This document shows, in pieces, positions 1 to 6,497 of a stretch of 11,150 nt of DNA. The position numbers were made by a program, and so were the translations under genes. The DNA comes from Bacteroidota bacterium (GTDB lineage Bacteria; Bacteroidota; Bacteroidia; Flavobacteriales; Weeksellaceae). How positions within the stretch are numbered: the stretch's first letter is position 1; each line of letters starts with the position of its first letter. The notes below the pieces were generated by a model that was given only the letters and a program-made list of their open reading frames with translations, was not told the DNA's origin and searched no databases. The stretch is from contig JAEWOM010000012.1 in the NCBI GenBank assembly GCA_023399675.1, forward strand, positions 1 through 11,150. Direction: 5' to 3'.

Positions 1-588
1 GTATATGTATAGACTTTGGATTGCGTTTTCCTGCTGATTCCGAATATGCTGTGAAATTGCCTGACTGATCGGTTCTTTAATGGTTGGGCTTTTGCACTCG
101 ATAATTACGAGCGGTATACCATTTACAAAAACTACTATATCCGGCCGATAAGTATCTTTTCTACCGGTACGCATTACTTCAAACTCTTCAGTAACATGGA
201 AGACATTATTCGCAGGATTTTCCCAATCGATAAAATGAACCGTGTGGCTTTTTTTGTCACCCTCTAAGGACTGCTCCAAGGCATGACCAAATAACAACAT
301 ATTATAAGCCTTATTACTCGCATTCACCAAACCTTCTACCAAAGGAATATCCTTAAGCGCGTGAATTGCTTTATCTATATTGGTATCTGAAAATTCGGCT
401 GTTTTGCTGCCAATTTTAATATGGTTTATTTTTTTCAACTGTTCTTTTAGTACCGGCTCCAGCAACACCGAAGTGTTTTTGCCATCACGAAGCGCCATTG
501 CTTCAGCAGGCGTAAGGTAGGTATAACCCAGGTTTACAAGCAGACGTAGCGCAGGAATTTGTGAAATATTGTCCTCAGTAAAGTTCAT
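1..588 (-). CDS. hsdR: Type I restriction enzyme R subunit, N-terminal part (runs off left edge)
   Basis: This is the motor and nuclease subunit of a type I restriction-modification enzyme. It joins HsdM and HsdS, translocates unmodified DNA and cuts at a distance. Only the first 196 codons are in the window, and no stop is reached before base 1. The ATG at 588 was chosen because an upstream ATG at 593 meets a stop after two codons. The visible part is the HsdR N-terminal nuclease domain of the PD-(D/E)xK fold. It shows RPDIVVF with P149-D150, then a strand ending VIIECKSP with E164 and K166, and further on QAISQHIRNQ. The DEAD-box helicase motifs would lie outside the window. The gene is 145 bp downstream of the DUF3800 gene, a wider gap than elsewhere in the hsd operon, so it may be controlled separately. 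Family assignment is confident; intactness cannot be judged. Confidence 0.92.
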   Translation of the reverse strand, partial: MNFTEDNISQIPALRLLVNLGYTYLTPAEAMALRDGKNTSVLLEPVLKEQLKKINHIKIGSKTAEFSDTNIDKAIHALKDIPLVEGLVNASNKAYNMLLFGHALEQSLEGDKKSHTVHFIDWENPANNVFHVTEEFEVMRTGRKDTYRPDIVVFVNGIPLVIIECKSPTIKEPISQAISQHIRNQQENAIQSLYIY

Positions 589-610
589 AGCATCTTCAGT
601 TTTAAAGGTT

Positions 611-629
611 TACTAAAAAAAGTTTAGTA
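611..629. promoter_or_regulatory. Inverted repeat upstream of hsdR
   Basis: TACTAAA (611-617) and TTTAGTA (623-629) form a perfect 7-bp inverted repeat around a 5-base loop, 22 bp before the hsdR start. It would lie in the hsdR leader RNA or in the DNA just before the gene. It could be an operator or a weak leader hairpin. No regulator binding this motif is recognised. Confidence 0.3.
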
Positions 630-632
630 TAA

Positions 633-665
633 TTTTTGATATTATTATAAATAACAGTACATTTG
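633..665 (+). promoter_or_regulatory. Bacteroidota-type promoter on the plus strand
   Basis: TTTTTG at 633-638 and TACATTTG at 658-665 are separated by 19 bases. This matches the known Bacteroidota housekeeping promoter, with TTTG near -33 and TAnnTTTG near -7. Initiation would fall around 670-673, firing rightwards and opposite to all neighbouring genes. The -7 element overlaps a perfect dyad, GTACATTTGTAC (657-668), which could be an operator. No comparable match was seen on the minus strand in front of hsdR. Confidence 0.5.
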
Positions 666-670
666 TACCA

Positions 671-735
671 TAATTAAAGGATTGGGGTGTCCCCGGTCGA
701 GTGAAAGCCAAACTTCGTGTTTGGCTTTTCCTTTT
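671..735 (+). ncRNA. Candidate short antisense RNA between DUF3800 gene and hsdR
   Basis: A near-consensus promoter on the plus strand is followed, within about 65 bases, by a strong hairpin with a T-rich tail. Together they would define an RNA of about 60 nt. It would contain a small GGGG-TGT-CCCC hairpin (684-694) and the terminator stem. It has no convincing open reading frame of its own. Any such RNA is fully complementary to the hsd mRNA between the DUF3800 stop and hsdR, so a role in limiting hsdR expression is conceivable. The start point is predicted from the promoter only, and no known RNA family was recognised. This is an inference from the paired signals. Confidence 0.35.
704..735 (+). 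terminator. Intrinsic terminator hairpin
   Basis: AAAGCCAAAC (704-713) pairs perfectly with GTTTGGCTTT (719-728) around the loop TTCGT, giving a 10-bp stem. On the plus strand it is followed by TCCTTTT, a reasonable terminator tail overlapping the DUF3800 stop codon. On the minus strand the stem is followed by CACTCG without a T tract, so it fits rightward better than leftward transcription. It could still shield the 3' end of the DUF3800 message. Confidence 0.6.
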
Positions 736-1468
736 ACGGGAAGGTCTTCAGCCCATATATCTTACCATTTTTCTTATAGAATTTCTGTTTCAGCAAATCA
801 AAAGCAGGGTTTGCTTTTTCTCTGTCCATTACAAATCTTGCTGTAGGATATGCTACCAAATCTGCCAACTGCAAACCCTCAATATCATCATTTTTTGTAC
901 GGAAGTAAATTTTTATTTTCAGATCGTTTAAGCGTTGGGAATTTACAAAACCGGTACCTCTTGCCATAAGTTTCTGAAAATGGGAACTTAACTTCTGATC
1001 TTCTTTAGGCCCTCTTTTTTCTATGATAATTTCTAACTGTTTATCAGCATCGGGCATATCGTCTAAATAAAAAACCACTCTTTCTATAATGAATGAGAGT
1101 GCCATTTCGTACACATCATCGGACAGTTTGCCGTATTTGGTAATGTATTTCTGTTTATCTATTGCCGAGGCGAAAACGGTGTAATGCTGCTGCGACATCA
1201 TGGCATTTACCTTACCATAAAAATCTTCCCGAACTGTAGGGTTCATAAGTATTTCGAAGCCATTTTGCCATTTGCGGATATCGCGGGAATGGAAGCATAT
1301 CTTCTTACTGCCAAAAAAATGATTTTTGAGCCCACCGAAACATAACTGAAAACGTGAATAATCCTCCTGCGAAAGCAAGACACCACAAAGCAGAAAAACA
1401 GGAAAACCAGGGTCTAGATTTACCAGACCATGGTCTCCACTTTCATCGATAAACAGATAGTATTTCAT
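734..1468 (-). CDS. DUF3800 family protein (predicted RNase H-fold nuclease-like)
   Basis: This 244-residue protein matches DUF3800, a family found in defence islands and mobile elements and thought to have an RNase H-like fold. The family hallmarks are visible. An N-terminal strand ends in IDESGD (residues 7-12, acidic D8, E9, D12). A middle block has E150, R152, G153 and D157. Near the C-terminus GLQLADLVAYP carries D203. These conserved acidic residues suggest metal-dependent phosphodiester chemistry, but no activity can be stated. The gene starts 8 bp after the hsdS stop and precedes hsdR, so it is embedded in the restriction operon and probably shares its message. It might be an accessory nuclease, or a toxin-like component. 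The family call is confident; the role is unknown. Confidence 0.85.
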   Translation of the reverse strand: MKYYLFIDESGDHGLVNLDPGFPVFLLCGVLLSQEDYSRFQLCFGGLKNHFFGSKKICFHSRDIRKWQNGFEILMNPTVREDFYGKVNAMMSQQHYTVFASAIDKQKYITKYGKLSDDVYEMALSFIIERVVFYLDDMPDADKQLEIIIEKRGPKEDQKLSSHFQKLMARGTGFVNSQRLNDLKIKIYFRTKNDDIEGLQLADLVAYPTARFVMDREKANPAFDLLKQKFYKKNGKIYGLKTFP

Positions 1469-1476
1469 TAATAAAA

Positions 1477-2712
1477 TTATGCAATTAATCTAATTTTGCC
1501 TGTTAGCAGTTTTTGCATCATCCCCTTTTTTTGGGTTTTCAATTTATCTAATTTTAATAATTCCAACTGATATTCCCGATCGATAAAAGAAATGAAATTC
1601 GCAATTTCATTTTGTTCATCCAAATCAGGTATTAAAAGTGGACATTCTAAAATATCATCTTTTCGCAAATTAGTCTGTCCAACGCCATTATCAAATGAAA
1701 GAAAATGCCTGTTTCTATTTAATAAGTAGTACATAAATTTAGGGTTTCCCGTCTTTATCTGTAATAGCCCAATTCGTTGGTTGAGAGTATACAATCCATC
1801 TTTGTCCACATAGAAAAATTTTCCGAGCGCTTTACCTTTTGGAACATCACTCATTACGAAAACTAAATCATCTATTTTTAGTGGTGAAAGGTTTTTATTT
1901 GTTCTTTTTACCACTTGGGAATTGCTAGAAATAAATTTCGAATTGATTAAGATAAATTTGCCTTCTTCATCAATTACATTTTCGTGAGCCTTGCCATTCT
2001 TGAAAATAAACAGTTCTTCAATTGAATGAAGTTTCCATTTCTTTTCAAACCCCGGCAATCTTTTTTTACCGGAAAGCAGTTGCTGCATAAGGGCTTTTTT
2101 GCGCTGTTCTTTGGCGGCGATCAGTTTGGTTTGCTTTTCTATGGCATCGTCCCAAGTGGAAAGGCAGTCGGCAATGGCTTTCTGTTCTTCTTTGGGTGGG
2201 ATCAAAACCTTAACATTTGAAAGGCTCTCTTTAGACAAACTATACACTTTGGTACCTGTAGCGAAACGATAAAATTGTTCTCTTACAACGTCGCAAGAGG
2301 GAATAAAACCTTTGTATCCCAAAACAAAATTTGAATCCTTGTCCCGAAGCAAAAAAGTGTGTAGTCCAGAAATCGCTTTTGAGTCCCCAAGATTTTTAAT
2401 TTCTACCCCTTTTCCAACTCCGTCGTAATCTTCAGAAGCATCCGCAAGAACCAAATCTCCATTTTTCATGTACGGATAATTTCTTCTTTCAATTTCTGTA
2501 ATAAAAGGCAAGTTATTTTTAGTAAAATCCAAATGAAAATTATATTTTGTGTGTATATCTCCATAATGTAGATATTGCACTTCACCTGATTCTTTGAGAA
2601 TATCACGAGAATAGGTAGCAGTTGATAGAAAATCAAATACATCTCCAAATCTTTCAACACGCCAACTTACGGGTATATTCTTTTGCTGAATTTTAAGTAA
2701 TGTTTTATCCAT
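1477..2712 (-). CDS. hsdS: Type I restriction-modification specificity subunit (two target-recognition domains)
   Basis: HsdS gives the type I enzyme its DNA sequence specificity. At 411 residues it has the normal full length, with two target-recognition domains of about 150 residues (roughly 15-170 and 222-360). Each is followed by a conserved coiled-coil spacer. The first spacer has LIPPKEEQKAIADCLS and ends LLSGKKRLPGF (residues 213-222). The second has LIPDLDEQNEIANFIS and ends LLTGKIRL. This internal half-repeat is characteristic of the family. The start is 7 bp after the hsdM stop, as expected for a co-translated S gene. The spacer-coding stretch looks less AT-rich than the recognition domains by eye, which fits the domain swapping common in HsdS. 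The recognised sequence cannot be read from the protein. Confidence 0.93.
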   Translation of the reverse strand: MDKTLLKIQQKNIPVSWRVERFGDVFDFLSTATYSRDILKESGEVQYLHYGDIHTKYNFHLDFTKNNLPFITEIERRNYPYMKNGDLVLADASEDYDGVGKGVEIKNLGDSKAISGLHTFLLRDKDSNFVLGYKGFIPSCDVVREQFYRFATGTKVYSLSKESLSNVKVLIPPKEEQKAIADCLSTWDDAIEKQTKLIAAKEQRKKALMQQLLSGKKRLPGFEKKWKLHSIEELFIFKNGKAHENVIDEEGKFILINSKFISSNSQVVKRTNKNLSPLKIDDLVFVMSDVPKGKALGKFFYVDKDGLYTLNQRIGLLQIKTGNPKFMYYLLNRNRHFLSFDNGVGQTNLRKDDILECPLLIPDLDEQNEIANFISFIDREYQLELLKLDKLKTQKKGMMQKLLTGKIRLIA

Positions 2713-2719
2713 ATTTCAT

Positions 2720-4240
2720 TTACTTAAAAAATTCAAGATACTGATTCATTTTTTCCTGCACTTCTGCCAGTTCTGTTTCTAGTGTTTCAATTTCACTTTG
2801 TACCGCAAGAATATCAATTTCGGCTTCCTCTTCGTAAGTGTCTACATAGCGGGGAATATTGAGGTTGAAATCATTATTTTTTATTTCTTCGAAATCAGCA
2901 ACATACGCAAACTTATCTTCCACTACGCCAGTTTCCACCACATTATCGTGGAAATTGCTATACACTTCCAAAATATGACTGATATTGTCCTGCGAGAGGT
3001 AATTTTGGTTTTTAGCGGCAATAAAATCCCGGCTTGCATCGATAAATAGAACTTTGTTTCTGTTTTTCTTCTCCTTATTGAACAGCATAATTGCGGCAGG
3101 AATACCGGTTCCAAAAAACAGGTTCGCCGGCAAACCAATAACAGTTTCCAATAAATCTTCTTCTAAAATATTGTGGCGAATTCTTCCCTCTGCAGCACCA
3201 CGAAACAAAACTCCATGCGGAATTACCACTCCTGCTTTACCATGATCGTTCAAACTTTCAAGCATATGCGAAATAAACGCCCAATCGCCTTTTGATTTAG
3301 GCGGCATACCTCTCCAAAATCTGTTGTAAGGATCGGACATGGCTTCTTCGGCGCCCCACTTATCTAAAGAAAAAGGCGGATTGGCCACCACAGTGTCAAA
3401 ACGCATCAGGCTTTCTCCATTTTTATGTTTAGGATTTCGCAGTGTATCTCCCCAACGAATAATAGCGTTATCGTAACCATGCAAATACATGTTCATTACC
3501 GCCAAAGCCCATGTACTTCCATTGGCTTCCTGTCCAAACAGTGAAAAATTATTGTCACCAACTTCACGCCCTGCTTTAATCAACAACGAGCCCGAACCAC
3601 ATGTTGGATCATAAATTCGTGAACCTGGTTTTGATTTTGTAAGTTTAGCCAACAGTGTAGAAACTTCTGCAGGAGTAAAGAATTCCCCCGCCTTTTTACC
3701 TGAATCTGAAGCAAAGTTGGCTATTAAAAATTCATACGCACCACCAATTACATCATTGCCTTCCAAATTATGCTGGGAAAGATTGAGCCCATTGAAATCC
3801 GTAAGTAAATGACGTAATCTTGTGGATTTATCTTTTGGATCACCCAGATTCGAAGAATTGAAGTCGATATTCCTAAAAATATTGGAACCGTCGTGACCAC
3901 CCAGTTTTTCGCGGTTGGCTTCTTCCAGTTCTGCCAAGGCATGATTAATCATTTCACCAATTTTAGGATTGCTTCGGTTTTCATAAAGATATTCGAAACT
4001 ACTTTCTGACGGAACAATAAAACGCTCACGATCCAAGGCACGCTGAACGCGGTCTTCATTGCCTTCGTATTTTTTTATATACTCCTCCTTTTTTTCGTTG
4101 TATACATCTGAAACATACTTCAGGAACAGCATGGTAAGGACATAATCTTTGTATTGTGAAGGATCAATAATCCCACGAAAAGTGTCGCAGGCCTTCCAAA
4201 CTACATTATTAATATCCTTTTGGGTTACTTTATTACTCAT
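2720..4240 (-). CDS. hsdM: Type I restriction-modification methyltransferase subunit
   Basis: HsdM transfers a methyl group from S-adenosylmethionine to adenine in the HsdS target and is also part of the restriction complex. The 506-residue protein is of usual length. It has the N-terminal HsdM helical domain (about 10-150) and then the N6-adenine methyltransferase domain. That domain contains GEFFTP (185-190), the AdoMet-binding motif DPTCGSGSLL (211-220) and the catalytic NPPF (287-290). The last 40 residues are glutamate-rich and probably coiled coil, where the subunit would contact HsdS. Its ATG overlaps the end of the upstream half-hsdS gene by 8 bp (ATGAGTAA), implying translational coupling. 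All key motifs are intact, so the modification activity is probably functional. Confidence 0.95.
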   Translation of the reverse strand: MSNKVTQKDINNVVWKACDTFRGIIDPSQYKDYVLTMLFLKYVSDVYNEKKEEYIKKYEGNEDRVQRALDRERFIVPSESSFEYLYENRSNPKIGEMINHALAELEEANREKLGGHDGSNIFRNIDFNSSNLGDPKDKSTRLRHLLTDFNGLNLSQHNLEGNDVIGGAYEFLIANFASDSGKKAGEFFTPAEVSTLLAKLTKSKPGSRIYDPTCGSGSLLIKAGREVGDNNFSLFGQEANGSTWALAVMNMYLHGYDNAIIRWGDTLRNPKHKNGESLMRFDTVVANPPFSLDKWGAEEAMSDPYNRFWRGMPPKSKGDWAFISHMLESLNDHGKAGVVIPHGVLFRGAAEGRIRHNILEEDLLETVIGLPANLFFGTGIPAAIMLFNKEKKNRNKVLFIDASRDFIAAKNQNYLSQDNISHILEVYSNFHDNVVETGVVEDKFAYVADFEEIKNNDFNLNIPRYVDTYEEEAEIDILAVQSEIETLETELAEVQEKMNQYLEFFK

Positions 4241-4832
4241 TTTTAATTTTGTTATATGTTATTGCATTAATTAAAGTTTCATTAAGGCTGATTAACTTTT
4301 TCTGAATTCGGTTTTTTGAATTGTTGAGATTTGCCAAGCCCACAATTTTCTGCTGAACTTCCAGCGGTGGAAGATAAATCTTTATCTCTTCCAATTCTTT
4401 TTTGGTGACCATCGGCATATTTTGAGTTGATAGCTTCTTGCTAAATTCCTTCATTGTTTCAGGGTGATTGAGGTACCACGCTAGGAATTCCGGGGAAAGA
4501 AACTGATCTCTGACTTTCAGGACATGAAATGAAGAACCTGGAACTGCATTTTCGTATTCACCGTCATACACCACTGCAAAAAATCTTCTTCCTTTCGCAT
4601 TGAAGAGTATATCACCCTGCTTGAGAAAATACTTATCCAAGGTGGACTTATACAGTGCGTTAGGTTTCAAATTTTCGAGCAGAACACCATCTTCATCAAA
4701 ATCGGAAGTCATCAGCATCAAAACGAAGGTATTGGTAAGTTTGTCCACATTCAGGTTAGCCGTTTTCTGCAAAACAACACCAGAATGGACATTCGTCACT
4801 TCTTTTATCGTAAAAACTTCTGAATTATTCAT
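4233..4832 (-). CDS. Half-size type I specificity subunit (single target-recognition domain)
   Basis: This 199-residue protein has one HsdS-type target-recognition domain (about 5-155) followed by one spacer helix. It shows KQGDILFNAKGRR (71-83), a pattern common in these domains, and IYLPPLEVQQKIV (152-164), the usual transition to the coiled coil. A full HsdS would have a second copy of each. It is the first gene of the hsd operon and overlaps the hsdM start by 8 bp, so it appears maintained. Its spacer differs clearly from the one in the downstream HsdS and lacks the LLxGKxRL ending, so it is not a recent partial duplication. Half-size S subunits can dimerise to recognise palindromic targets. 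Here it could supply a second specificity, pair with another subunit, or be degenerate. Confidence 0.8.
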   Translation of the reverse strand: MNNSEVFTIKEVTNVHSGVVLQKTANLNVDKLTNTFVLMLMTSDFDEDGVLLENLKPNALYKSTLDKYFLKQGDILFNAKGRRFFAVVYDGEYENAVPGSSFHVLKVRDQFLSPEFLAWYLNHPETMKEFSKKLSTQNMPMVTKKELEEIKIYLPPLEVQQKIVGLANLNNSKNRIQKKLISLNETLINAITYNKIKNE

Positions 4833-4845
4833 TTGATTTTTATTT

Positions 4846-4874
4846 ATTCCCCTGCAGTAAATCTACAGGGGAAT
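4846..4874 (-). terminator. Hairpin between CBASS and hsd operons
   Basis: ATTCCCCTG (4846-4854) and CAGGGGAAT (4866-4874) form a perfect 9-bp stem with an 11-base loop, 11 bp beyond the stop of the E2-like gene and 13 bp before the start of the half-hsdS gene. The minus-strand sequence after the stem is A-rich rather than T-rich, so termination may be weak or partial. The hairpin could mark the end of the CBASS message or allow some read-through into the hsd genes. It might instead protect an mRNA end. Confidence 0.45.
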
Positions 4875-4885
4875 TTATTAAAATT

Positions 4886-5308
4886 TTATTTTAGGCCATG
4901 AGGATATTCCGGGCCAAGCCAAACTTTGTATTTACGGTACTGTTCATAATAATACACCCACTCTGAAATAAAAGGTATAATATTTACCAAAGGCATAAAC
5001 AACTTTCCCTTTAAATCATAAACAGGATGGTATAGGCATAAAGATTTATCTCCATTAAAGTGTGTATCAGCACACTTAATTAAGTCTATTCCATCAACCA
5101 ACACTCTGTCGAATCTTCCGGGCAAAAATGGTGAATAAGCAATATCGAAACTGTACTGTTTTCCATTTTCCGATAAAGTACCCTTTGCCGTAAGTAAATT
5201 CTTAGTAACCGCAAATTTCAACCATTTGAAATTTTTCTCGCACTCTATTTTGGTAGCAAGAAGAAATCCTAAAGGAAATCTTCTTGCTTTTTCCAAATCA
5301 TTCAGCAT
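4886..5308 (-). CDS. CBASS stand-alone E2-like protein (type II-short)
   Basis: This 140-residue protein resembles the single E2-like component of type II-short CBASS. Published work on a Serratia system showed such an E2 processes the cGAS-like enzyme's C-terminus and conjugates it through a cysteine, raising cyclic-nucleotide synthesis. Visible features are SLCLYHP (residues 89-95) with the candidate catalytic Cys91, hydrophobic PLVNIIPFISEWVYYYEQY (106-124), and a C-terminal WLGPEYPHGLK. The frame is open further upstream inside the CD-NTase gene. The ATG at 5308 was chosen because it gives an 11-bp overlap with the CD-NTase, matching the other junction in the operon. ATGs at 5317 and 5326 are alternatives. 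No E1 or JAB protease gene accompanies it. Family call rests on motif, size and position. Confidence 0.75.
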   Translation of the reverse strand: MLNDLEKARRFPLGFLLATKIECEKNFKWLKFAVTKNLLTAKGTLSENGKQYSFDIAYSPFLPGRFDRVLVDGIDLIKCADTHFNGDKSLCLYHPVYDLKGKLFMPLVNIIPFISEWVYYYEQYRKYKVWLGPEYPHGLK

Positions 5309-6497
5309 AAAACCCATGGCTGTCATTTTTAATACCTGAAGTTGTGTTAATATTTCCCAGTGCATCTGTACGTACAATACCTGACGCGAAAGCACCTGGA
5401 CGAACATCACCTTTTATGATAGCATCGTACTTAATCTTCTGTTGTATATCTCTTTTATAGAAGCCACCACCGAAAAGATTATTGTACGATTTTTCGTTTG
5501 GACTGTTTTGAAGAAATTCGTTCACATTTTTCTGAAGTTGGTCCACAAATTTCACGAAACTATCGTAGTGTTTTGTCTGCCAAAAATCTGTAAAGTTTTC
5601 TCTTCTATCTCTGTCGTCATGATTATCTACTGGATTTTCAACTTTGAATTTAATTCCCTTGAAACGGTAATCATCGGCATTTTTCTTCATGATTTTAATG
5701 GCATTAACCAAAGCCTGCTGAATGGAAGTTTCTTCCTGATATCCCTTTGCAATCATCGTAGTAAGCACAACACTTGACACGGAAGGCACTTCTTCCAAAT
5801 TCTTGCCTTCATAAAACACATCCCTGTAGCGTTTAATGATTTGAACCGTTCTTTGAAGCGGAGTTTTCATATAAACATCTTTTGGCAATTCTCGCGTTTC
5901 AACTTCAGCCTTTACCAATGCGCCATACATGGACTCCAACAAGAAAAAACCTCTTTTTCTATTGGAAATCGTATCAAACCATTCTGCATATCCCTCGGGC
6001 GAAGTTCTTGACCAGAGTAATCTTTTTTCATCCTCTGCAATCATAATCCTGTCATTATCACTTGTAATCATACATCCCGGAAGAATATCCATATGGAAAT
6101 CTGATTTATAATTAACCCTTACACATCGTTTCTTCTTCTCTAAAAGCGGCCTGTATGTATCATGATTAGCCAAAACCCTGTATAATTCATCATAAATTTG
6201 CTGAGGCGTATAATTAAGATAAGAATCGTTGATTCTTAGCACGATATCTAAATCAAACTCCTTTCCCGGCAACGGCTTTACTGTAGTTCCAATCCTTAAG
6301 GAGCCCTGTTCATAAACATATATTTGAATGTTTTTAAAAAAATCAGGATCCGCTTTCAGCACATCCGTAACTGCTTTGTAAGCAGTTTTCATTTTTTCCT
6401 TTCTGGTTTCATCAAGTTCTAGATTGCTTGCTATAATAGCCAAGAGTTCGTCTTTTTCGAACTCTTTATTGTATAAATTATTTATATTATTTCTCAT
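5298..6497 (-). CDS. CD-NTase (cGAS/DncV-like cyclic oligonucleotide synthase) of CBASS
   Basis: The 399-residue protein is the phage-triggered synthase of a CBASS operon, making a cyclic di- or trinucleotide that activates the effector. The nucleotidyltransferase core is intact. EQGSLRIGT holds the GS motif (G65-S66), EFDLDIVL gives the metal-binding D82 and D84, and FHMDILPG gives the third acidic residue, D137. A helical second domain follows, including the CD-NTase-like segment ENPVDN (287-292) with a tryptophan downstream (W306). From about residue 340 the chain is Gly/Asn-rich and likely a flexible tail ending SHGFYAE. It overlaps the Nudix gene upstream and the E2-like gene downstream by 11 bp each. 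Because the E2 acts on this enzyme's C-terminus in related systems, the tail is probably functional. The product nucleotide cannot be predicted. Confidence 0.92.
   Translation of the reverse strand: MRNNINNLYNKEFEKDELLAIIASNLELDETRKEKMKTAYKAVTDVLKADPDFFKNIQIYVYEQGSLRIGTTVKPLPGKEFDLDIVLRINDSYLNYTPQQIYDELYRVLANHDTYRPLLEKKKRCVRVNYKSDFHMDILPGCMITSDNDRIMIAEDEKRLLWSRTSPEGYAEWFDTISNRKRGFFLLESMYGALVKAEVETRELPKDVYMKTPLQRTVQIIKRYRDVFYEGKNLEEVPSVSSVVLTTMIAKGYQEETSIQQALVNAIKIMKKNADDYRFKGIKFKVENPVDNHDDRDRRENFTDFWQTKHYDSFVKFVDQLQKNVNEFLQNSPNEKSYNNLFGGGFYKRDIQQKIKYDAIIKGDVRPGAFASGIVRTDALGNINTTSGIKNDSHGFYAE

Noticed and set aside
611..668. Invertible promoter controlling hsdR
   Set aside because: The two inverted repeats (611-629 and 657-668) are unrelated local dyads. 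They are not a matching pair flanking a promoter, so inversion is not supported.
701..931. Plus-strand frame starting with GTG at 701
   Set aside because: It starts in the terminator hairpin, is antisense to the DUF3800 gene and has no protein-like motifs.
5309..5410. Upstream extension of the E2-like gene by 34 residues
   Set aside because: The extension lies wholly inside the CD-NTase coding region in another frame, and the ATG at 5308 gives the same 11-bp overlap as the other junction.
5442..5777. 111-codon plus-strand frame opposite the CD-NTase
   Set aside because: It is antisense to the conserved CD-NTase and has a composition typical of a shadow frame.
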